Below are positions 1 to 4,097 of a DNA stretch of 6,385 bases, in pieces. The notes beneath the pieces are model-generated. The model searched no databases and had not been told where the DNA came from. It was given only the letters and a program-made list of their open reading frames with translations. Location of the stretch: NCBI GenBank assembly GCA_947165615.1, contig CAMVBD010000089.1:1-6385 (forward strand). The letters run 5' to 3'. The DNA comes from an uncultured Clostridia bacterium. GTDB lineage: Bacteria > Bacillota > Clostridia > Oscillospirales > Acutalibacteraceae. The translations under genes were made by a program, and so were the position numbers. Every line of letters starts with the position of its first letter. Position 1 is the first letter of the stretch.

Positions 1-362
1 TCATTTTCGGCATGCGCACGCCCGAGGTCACCGCGCTGGAAAGAAGCGGGTACGACCCCATGCGCTATTACCGCAACTGCCCGGAACTGAAGACCGCCAT
101 CGACTGGCTGAGCGTCAACGAACTCGACGGCAAGCGTTTTCCGGAGATCAGCGAGACCATCAAGTACCACGATCCCTACATGGTGCTGGCGGATTTTGCG
201 GACTTCCGTCTTGCGCAGGCAAAGGCCGAGGACCTGTATCTGCAGCCCGACGTGTTCGCTAAAATGTCGCTGATGAACATTTCCGGCGCGGGCTTCTTTG
301 CAGCGGATCGCGCCATCAACGAATACGCGGAGAAGATCTGGCATACGAAGGGGATCGTCTGA
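1..362 (+). CDS. glgP: Glycogen/starch phosphorylase (GT35), C-terminal fragment
   Basis: This is the C-terminal 119 residues of an alpha-glucan phosphorylase, the pyridoxal-phosphate enzyme that splits alpha-1,4-glucan with inorganic phosphate to release glucose-1-phosphate in the cytoplasm. The gene is cut by the window edge. The reading frame is open from base 3 (Ile-Phe-Gly-Met), so the ATG at 12 is internal and not the start. Recognisable family features are the FGM segment followed by EVTALERSGYDP, RYYRNCPELKTAIDWL, and the characteristic end DPYMVLADF ... NISGAGFFAADRAINEYAEKIW. The catalytic core and the PLP lysine lie upstream, outside the window. The TGA stop (360-362) overlaps the ATG of the GH13 gene by one base, so the two are almost certainly cotranscribed and translationally coupled. 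The assignment is secure at family level; glycogen versus maltodextrin preference cannot be judged from this piece. Confidence 0.93.
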   Translation, partial: IFGMRTPEVTALERSGYDPMRYYRNCPELKTAIDWLSVNELDGKRFPEISETIKYHDPYMVLADFADFRLAQAKAEDLYLQPDVFAKMSLMNISGAGFFAADRAINEYAEKIWHTKGIV

Positions 363-364
363 TG
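348..364 (+). promoter_or_regulatory. TGATG stop/start overlap with upstream ribosome binding site
   Basis: The phosphorylase stop TGA (360-362) shares its A with the ATG of the GH13 gene (362-364). A partial Shine-Dalgarno sequence, AAGGGG (348-353), sits 8 bases before the ATG, inside the phosphorylase coding sequence. The arrangement indicates translational coupling by terminating ribosomes and fixes the GH13 start. Confidence 0.75.
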
Positions 365-2212
365 GCCGCATTTGACTCCACGCTGCCGTTTTTCAAATCC
401 AAAACCGGACCCGTGGCCGCAGGGGAAACCCTGCGGCTGCGGGTCAGTCTGCCCCGCGCCTTCGGGACCTTTGCCTGCACGCTTGTTCTTCTGCGCGACG
501 GCGGGTATCCTGATTACCGTGCCATGACGTGGGAGGGCACGGACAACGTCGATGAATGGTGGGTCCTGGATCTGACCCTGCAGACCCCGGGGCTCTATTT
601 TTACCGCTTTCAGTACGAGACGGCGTGGGGCGTATCGCACCTCGGCCGCCACAAAAACGCTTTTTCCGGGGACATTTACGGCAGCGAAAGCTGGGTGCTG
701 AACGTTTACGATCCGGCGTTTCACACGCCCGACCGCTTTAAGGGACGGATCATTTATCAGATCTTTCCGGACCGCTTTGCCCGCTCGGGCGAGCCGAAGA
801 AGAACGTGCCCGGCGACCGGGTGATGCACGAAAACACCCGGGAAACACCCGTCTATGAAGTGGACGAAACCGGAGAATTCCGCAACAACGACTATTTCGG
901 CGGCGACCTCAAGGGCATTACGCAGAAACTCCCCTATCTGAAAGATCTGGGCGTTGGCGCAGTGTACCTCAACCCCATTGCCGAGGCGCACTCCAACCAC
1001 CGGTACAACACCGCGGATTACAAAAAAGTGGACCCGCTGCTGGGGACGGAGGACGACTTTCGTACCCTGTGCGAAAAAGCGCACGAACTGGATATCCTTG
1101 TGATCTTTGACGGCGTCTATTCCCACACCGGCGACGACAGCGTCTATTTCAACAAATACGGACGCTACGACTCTGTCGGCGCGTATCAGGGGAAACGCTC
1201 CCCCTATTACAACTGGTATACGTTTAAGGGGGACAAAAACCATTACGCTTCATGGTGGTGCATCAAGACCCTGCCGGAAGTCAATGAGGAAAACCCCGAT
1301 TATCTGCGCTTCATCACCGGTCCCGGCGGGGTGCTCGATTACTGGTTTTCCCTCGGCGCTGACGGCGTGCGGCTGGACGTCGCCGACGAACTGCCGGACG
1401 CGTTTTTGGACGAACTGCGAAAAGCGGTCAAGCGCAGCGGCGAAGACAAACTCATTCTCGGCGAGGTCTGGGAGAACGCCGTGACCAAGATCAGCCACGG
1501 CGGGCGGCGCCGCTATTTTGACGGTCGCCAACTCGACGGCGTGATGAACTATCCGTTTATGAACGCGCTGATCGGGTTTGCCCTTGGGGGCGAAGCCGAA
1601 AAATGCCGGTACGAACTCGAAGAGATCGCCGACAGTTACCCGCCCGAGGCCCTTGCGGTGTGCATGAACCACCTTGGGACCCACGATACGGCAAGGCTGC
1701 TTTCCGTGCTGACCGGCGCGGACTTTGAACACAAAAGCCGCAAGGCGCAGGCTGAGACGGTCTTTACCCCCGCCCAACTCGCGCTGGCGAAACGCAGACT
1801 GAAACTCATTGTGACGATGGATTATTTTTTGCCGGGACTCCCCTCCGTCTACTACGGCGACGAAGCCGGCATGACCGGCGGCAAAGACCCCTTGAACCGC
1901 GCTTTCTTCCCGTGGGGCAGAGAGGACGCCGAATTGCAGGACTTTTACCGTTGGCTCGGAAAGATCCGTCTGTCCATGCCGGTCCTGAAGGAAGGCGGGT
2001 TTTATCCGCTGTCCGCGACGCTCGGCTGCGTGGCGTATCTGCGGTATCAGCCCGGGGAAAAGCGACTGGCCGTCATCGCCAACCGCAATCCGGAAGAGAT
2101 CGATTACATCCTGAACCCGGACATGCGCGGCATGTGGAACGTAAACGACGACGTCAGGACCGGTGACAGCGTGCGCGTGCCAGCCATGAGCGCCGTGATC
2201 CTGGTGGATTGA
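362..2212 (+). CDS. GH13 alpha-amylase / neopullulanase-type glycoside hydrolase
   Basis: This is a complete 616-residue glycoside hydrolase family 13 enzyme, expected to hydrolyse alpha-1,4 (possibly alpha-1,6) bonds of maltodextrin, glycogen or pullulan. Residues about 1-125 form a beta-rich N-terminal domain. The TIM barrel begins near IIYQIFPDRFA (130-140). Family motifs are present: YFGGDLKGI (178-186), NPIAEAHSNHRYNTADY (204-220), region I FDGVYSH (D250, H255), region II GVRLD with the expected nucleophile D339 and R337, region III GEVW with the acid/base E368, and region IV HDTAR with H441 and D442. All catalytic residues are present. The SNHRYNTADY stretch and the N-terminal domain are typical of the cyclomaltodextrinase/neopullulanase/maltogenic amylase group, so GH13_20 or a relative is the best guess. 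A short C-terminal beta domain ends in AVILVD. No signal peptide, dockerin or wall anchor is seen, so the protein is predicted to be cytoplasmic and to work with the phosphorylase encoded just upstream. The exact substrate is uncertain. Confidence 0.93.
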   Translation: MAAFDSTLPFFKSKTGPVAAGETLRLRVSLPRAFGTFACTLVLLRDGGYPDYRAMTWEGTDNVDEWWVLDLTLQTPGLYFYRFQYETAWGVSHLGRHKNAFSGDIYGSESWVLNVYDPAFHTPDRFKGRIIYQIFPDRFARSGEPKKNVPGDRVMHENTRETPVYEVDETGEFRNNDYFGGDLKGITQKLPYLKDLGVGAVYLNPIAEAHSNHRYNTADYKKVDPLLGTEDDFRTLCEKAHELDILVIFDGVYSHTGDDSVYFNKYGRYDSVGAYQGKRSPYYNWYTFKGDKNHYASWWCIKTLPEVNEENPDYLRFITGPGGVLDYWFSLGADGVRLDVADELPDAFLDELRKAVKRSGEDKLILGEVWENAVTKISHGGRRRYFDGRQLDGVMNYPFMNALIGFALGGEAEKCRYELEEIADSYPPEALAVCMNHLGTHDTARLLSVLTGADFEHKSRKAQAETVFTPAQLALAKRRLKLIVTMDYFLPGLPSVYYGDEAGMTGGKDPLNRAFFPWGREDAELQDFYRWLGKIRLSMPVLKEGGFYPLSATLGCVAYLRYQPGEKRLAVIANRNPEEIDYILNPDMRGMWNVNDDVRTGDSVRVPAMSAVILVD

Positions 2213-2236
2213 GAAACAAAGGGTTTATAAAACCGT

Positions 2237-2270
2237 AAAAGCGCCCGACGGCAAGCCGGGCGCTTTTTTT
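2237..2270 (+). terminator. Intrinsic terminator of the phosphorylase-GH13 operon
   Basis: AAAAGCGCCCG (2237-2247) pairs with CGGGCGCTTTT (2257-2267) around a 9-base loop, and a seven-T run spans 2264-2270. It lies 25 bases after the GH13 stop. A small stem, GGTTT/AAACC (2222-2234), precedes it. The A run on the left side could let it act weakly on the opposite strand. Confidence 0.9.
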
Positions 2271-2286
2271 GCGTTTGGTTTCGGGC

Positions 2287-2320
2287 AAAAGGAAAAGGCG
2301 TTATTCCGAAGAATAACGCC
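2287..2320 (-). terminator. Intrinsic terminator of the cohesin-like gene
   Basis: Read on the minus strand, GGCGTTATTC (2320-2311) pairs perfectly over 10 bp with GAATAACGCC (2306-2297) around a TTCG tetraloop (2310-2307), followed by TTTTCCTTTT (2296-2287). On the plus strand no T run follows, so the element is oriented for the minus-strand gene. It is 17 bases from the opposing GH13 operon terminator. Confidence 0.9.
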
Positions 2321-2328
2321 ATAACCCC

Positions 2329-2371
2329 TTAATTAAAACTGCAAAATAGATTTTGTTTAGTTTTTAATTAA
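2329..2371. repeat. AT-rich nested inverted repeat at the 3' end of the cohesin-like gene
   Basis: TTAATTAAAAC (2329-2339) is the inverse complement of GTTTTTAATTAA (2360-2371) apart from one extra T. Inside it CAAAA (2342-2346) pairs with TTTTG (2351-2355). The right arm abuts the minus-strand stop codon (2372-2374), so in mRNA this would be an A/U stem-loop between the stop and the terminator. Function unknown. Confidence 0.6.
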
Positions 2372-3103
2372 TTACTTTCTCTTTTTGGAGACGACGAACG
2401 CGGCACCGGCGAGAACGGCGACAGCAGCGGCAGCGCCGATAGCCCAAGTGGAAGCGTCAGTCTTGGGGCCCTTGTCGGGCTGAGCCTCTTTGGAGCCTTC
2501 CTCAACGGAGGAAGCCTCTTCGGAGGAGGGAGTCTCCTGGGAAGCAGCCTCAGAAGAGGGCTCTTCTTCCTTCAGAGTGGCAGTCGCATCGGAACCGACA
2601 AGCTCGACGCCGCCCTTGTTGGTGACTTCAGCCTTGATCGCGGTGCTGGTAGCAGCCTCGTTGATGACGTCAAACACGAAGATAGCAGCCTCGAAATAAT
2701 CAGAGTTAATGTCGATCTTGTCGCTCTTCTTCTTCGCGTCGCCAGCGAAAGTAGCCTTATCGGTCAGTTCGGTCTTGAAGTAACCGGACCACTTGATGAG
2801 GCCAGCAGTATCGGCGTTCAGATCTTCGGTGTAGGTGTTGCTCTTGGTCAGGGCGACCTGCTCAGCGTCTTTACCGGGATCGTTGTAGGAGAACTGGAGG
2901 ACGGTGGCATCATAGGTGATGTCAAGATCCCAGCTCTTCAGACCGATAGCATCCTTAAAATACACAGTCACATAGACCTGACCGTCTTCAACGGCAGTCT
3001 CAAGGACGGCAGTGGGGGTGCCAGCGGCAAATGCCAGCGCGGACAGTGCAAAGATCATGGCGACGGCCATGACGGTCGCAAGAACCTTTTTTGCAAGTTT
3101 CAT
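2372..3103 (-). CDS. Secreted cohesin-like domain surface protein with C-terminal anchor
   Basis: This is a complete 243-residue predicted cell-surface protein. Residues 1-26 are a classical signal peptide (MKLAKK, a hydrophobic core, then AFA with cleavage near 26-27). Residues about 30-178 resemble a cohesin module: alternating beta strands, with GLKSWDLDITYDATVLQFS (54-72) matching the family's conserved SxDxxIxYDxxxL region. Residues about 178-213 form an acidic Ser/Glu/Pro linker. The tail has GPKTDAS (212-218), a hydrophobic segment (about 220-238) and KKRK at the end, the layout of a sortase sorting signal but without a canonical LPXTG. The start is fixed by AAAGGAAGG 8 bases upstream and by the signal peptide. 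The gene has its own strong promoter and terminator, and its codons (AAG, ACC, CTG, GGT/GGC) look biased, suggesting high expression. Cohesins bind dockerins in cellulosomes and amylosomes, but no partner is seen here, so a scaffold, adhesin or structural role remains open. Confidence 0.85.
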   Translation of the reverse strand: MKLAKKVLATVMAVAMIFALSALAFAAGTPTAVLETAVEDGQVYVTVYFKDAIGLKSWDLDITYDATVLQFSYNDPGKDAEQVALTKSNTYTEDLNADTAGLIKWSGYFKTELTDKATFAGDAKKKSDKIDINSDYFEAAIFVFDVINEAATSTAIKAEVTNKGGVELVGSDATATLKEEEPSSEAASQETPSSEEASSVEEGSKEAQPDKGPKTDASTWAIGAAAAVAVLAGAAFVVSKKRK

Positions 3104-3110
3104 TTTTAGG

Positions 3111-3120
3111 ACCTTCCTTT
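3111..3120 (-). promoter_or_regulatory. Ribosome binding site of the cohesin-like gene
   Basis: On the minus strand AAAGGAAGGT contains AAGGA and GGAAGG Shine-Dalgarno cores, ending about 8 bases before the ATG at 3103-3101. It supports that start codon together with the signal peptide that follows. Confidence 0.85.
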
Positions 3121-3136
3121 GAATAATTTTATATCA

Positions 3137-3150
3137 TAGCCGTTCGGCTA
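3137..3150 (-). other. Small leader hairpin in the 5' UTR of the cohesin-like gene
   Basis: TAGCCGTTCGGCTA is a perfect 14-base palindrome-like stem (TAGCC/GGCTA, 4-base loop) within the predicted 79-nt leader, about 17 bases upstream of the ribosome binding site. No T run follows it on either strand, so it is not a terminator. It could stabilise the mRNA or bind a regulator; function not known. Confidence 0.5.
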
Positions 3151-3188
3151 AAATATACATAGTTTGCCCGTAGACAATTACAAACGCT

Positions 3189-3217
3189 ATTATACAGGAT
3201 TTGTTTGCATAAGTCAA
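3189..3217 (-). promoter_or_regulatory. Sigma-A promoter of the cohesin-like gene
   Basis: On the minus strand TTGACT (3217-3212) and TATAAT (3194-3189) are separated by exactly 17 bases. The -10 is a perfect consensus and the -35 matches 5 of 6. Transcription should begin near 3182, giving a leader of about 79 nt. Confidence 0.88.
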
Positions 3218-3256
3218 TAGGTTTCCCCGAAAAAAATCAGGGAAAACAGGAAAGGT

Positions 3257-3285
3257 TTGACAAAGCGTCGGCAATCGTGTATGAT
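3257..3285 (+). promoter_or_regulatory. Sigma-A promoter of the uracil-DNA glycosylase gene
   Basis: TTGACA (3257-3262) and TATGAT (3280-3285) are separated by exactly 17 bases: a consensus -35 and a 5-of-6 -10. Transcription should begin near 3292, giving a leader of about 135 nt. Its -35 box lies 39 bases from that of the divergent minus-strand promoter. Confidence 0.85.
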
Positions 3286-3293
3286 AATAACGT

Positions 3294-3322
3294 AACAAAG
3301 ACGGAGCGAACTCCGTTTTGTT
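3294..3322 (+). other. Hairpin at the 5' end of the glycosylase transcript
   Basis: AACAAA-G-ACGGAG (3294-3306) pairs with CTCCGTTTTGTT (3311-3322): 12 bp with one bulged G and a CGAA loop. It begins almost exactly at the predicted transcription start. The short T-rich right arm makes it terminator-like, but those Ts are paired and no clean T run follows, so a 5' stabiliser or weak attenuator is more likely than a full terminator. On the minus strand the loop reads TTCG. Confidence 0.6.
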
Positions 3323-3414
3323 GTGAATCATATTATCATATTCCCTTTCGTTTTTCAATTCGCAACTTTTTAAAAGAATCCCGCATAATTCCGCGAACTT
3401 TGTACAATTTAAAC

Positions 3415-3421
3415 AAGGAGG
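3415..3421 (+). promoter_or_regulatory. Ribosome binding site deciding the glycosylase start
   Basis: AAGGAGG lies 5 bases before the ATG at 3427. The open frame extends upstream to an ATG at 3205, but that lies upstream of the promoter and has no ribosome binding site, so 3427 is the real start. Confidence 0.92.
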
Positions 3422-3426
3422 CTCTC

Positions 3427-3996
3427 ATGTCGGAACGCCTGGACCGTCTTGCCGCCGTGTGCGGCGGCTGCAATCGCTGCGCCCTGTCTTCCACCCGGAC
3501 AAACCTTGTGTTCGGAATGGGGAACGAGGCGGCAAAAGTCCTGTTTGTGGGCGAAGCGCCCGGCGAACAGGAGGACAAAGCGGGGCTTCCGTTCGTCGGC
3601 CCGAGCGGAAAACTCCTCGACCTGTACCTCGGCAGCATCGGGCTTGACCGGACAAAAAACGCCTATATCGCCAACATTCTCAAATGCCGTCCGCCGCACA
3701 ACCGGGACCCGCTGCCGGAAGAGATCGCCGCCTGTCTGCCGTATCTCAGGGAGCAGACAAAAGCGCTCTCGCCCGCGTTTATCGTGTGTCTGGGGCGCTT
3801 TGCCGCCATGACGCTCATCTCTCCCGACTTTCGCGTGACGCGCGACCACGGCGTATTTTACGAAAAAGGCGGGATCACGTTTATGGGGACGTTTCACCCG
3901 TCGGCGCTTTTGCGCGACCCGGAAAAGAAGGGCCTTGCCCTGAACGACTTTTTGGGACTGGAAGAAAAACTCAAAGAAAAAGGAATTCTGAAATAA
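3427..3996 (+). CDS. Type-4 (family 4) uracil-DNA glycosylase, Fe-S
   Basis: This complete 189-residue protein is predicted to excise uracil from DNA as the first step of base-excision repair. Family features are visible. C15 and C18 (in CGGCNRCAL, with an extra C12), C87 (ILKCRPP) and C103 (AACLPYL) have the spacing of the four cysteines that hold the [4Fe-4S] cluster in type-4 enzymes. Motif A is GEAPGEQED (42-50), FVGPSG (56-61) follows, and motif B is HPSALLR (157-163). The length fits the usual 185-220 residues. The start at 3427 follows an AAGGAGG site and gives the normal N-terminus; the longer frame upstream would cross the promoter. The gene stands alone, with its own promoter and 3' hairpins, and diverges from the cohesin-like gene with no obvious functional link. 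Similar proteins are often misannotated as DNA-polymerase-related because of their likeness to the SPO1 polymerase N-terminus; the cysteines and motifs favour the glycosylase. Confidence 0.93.
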   Translation: MSERLDRLAAVCGGCNRCALSSTRTNLVFGMGNEAAKVLFVGEAPGEQEDKAGLPFVGPSGKLLDLYLGSIGLDRTKNAYIANILKCRPPHNRDPLPEEIAACLPYLREQTKALSPAFIVCLGRFAAMTLISPDFRVTRDHGVFYEKGGITFMGTFHPSALLRDPEKKGLALNDFLGLEEKLKEKGILK

Positions 3997-3999
3997 CAG

Positions 4000-4024
4000 C
4001 AGGGAGCGAATATTTCGCTCCCTG
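4000..4024. terminator. Long hairpin after the glycosylase gene, possible bidirectional terminator
   Basis: CAGGGAGCGA (4000-4009) pairs perfectly with TCGCTCCCTG (4015-4024), and A4010-T4014 can extend it. It begins 3 bases past the glycosylase stop. Downstream T content is poor on the plus strand (TCAGTTT) and modest on the minus strand (CTGTTATTTC), so termination would be inefficient in either direction. It may serve the converging DHHW operon, protect a 3' end, or both. Confidence 0.55.
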
Positions 4025-4039
4025 TCAGTTTACCCGGAC

Positions 4040-4082
4040 CGGCGCGGGATTTACATGGAAATGCGCGCCGTTCTTTTCATTT
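4040..4082 (+). terminator. Second hairpin with T-rich tail, likely glycosylase terminator
   Basis: CGGCGCG (4040-4046) pairs with CGCGCCG (4064-4070), continued by ATTT/AAAT (4049-4052 with 4059-4062) across small bulges, and is followed by TTCTTTTCATTT (4071-4082). It is better oriented for the plus strand than the hairpin at 4000-4024. It lies 15 bases from the end of the converging DHHW gene. Confidence 0.6.
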
Positions 4083-4097
4083 AAATAAAGGATCGCG

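Larger units (their letters stand above)
3104..3426. other. Divergent intergenic region (323 bp) with two promoters
   Basis: This AT-rich gap separates the divergent cohesin-like and uracil-DNA glycosylase genes. It holds the minus-strand ribosome binding site, leader hairpin and promoter, an interrupted inverted repeat between the two -35 boxes (TTTCCC 3222-3227 and GGGAAA 3240-3245), the plus-strand promoter, a strong hairpin at the plus-strand transcript start, and the glycosylase ribosome binding site. From 3323 to 3414 I see only AT-rich leader with no further recognisable element. Reading frames that cross the region have no ribosome binding site and overlap the promoters, so I see no gene in it. 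Confidence 0.75.

Noticed and set aside
176..1243. Long 355-codon open frame on the minus strand opposite the GH13 gene
   Set aside because: It lies antisense to a clearly real GH13 gene with all catalytic motifs, has no recognisable domain, and reflects the GC-biased third positions of the sense gene.
3104..3182. Cyclic-di-GMP riboswitch-like words (GGCAAAC and GGCTATGAT on the minus strand) in the cohesin-like gene leader
   Set aside because: The conserved central segment and the 3' arm of that riboswitch are absent and the leader is too short to hold the fold; the similarity is best seen as chance.
3134..3358. 74-codon minus-strand frame in the divergent intergenic region
   Set aside because: It crosses both promoters and a hairpin, has no ribosome binding site, and its translation resembles no protein.
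3322..3372. Possible short leader peptide (GTG near 3323) before the glycosylase gene
   Set aside because: There is no ribosome binding site and the composition is that of AT-rich non-coding leader.
3364..3390. Possible second promoter (CATAAT near 3384) closer to the glycosylase gene
   Set aside because: No acceptable -35 box lies at the right distance, and a near-consensus promoter exists upstream.
3205..3426. 74-residue N-terminal extension of the uracil-DNA glycosylase
   Set aside because: It would start upstream of the TTGACA/TATGAT promoter, has no ribosome binding site, and the AAGGAGG site at 3415-3421 clearly marks ATG 3427.
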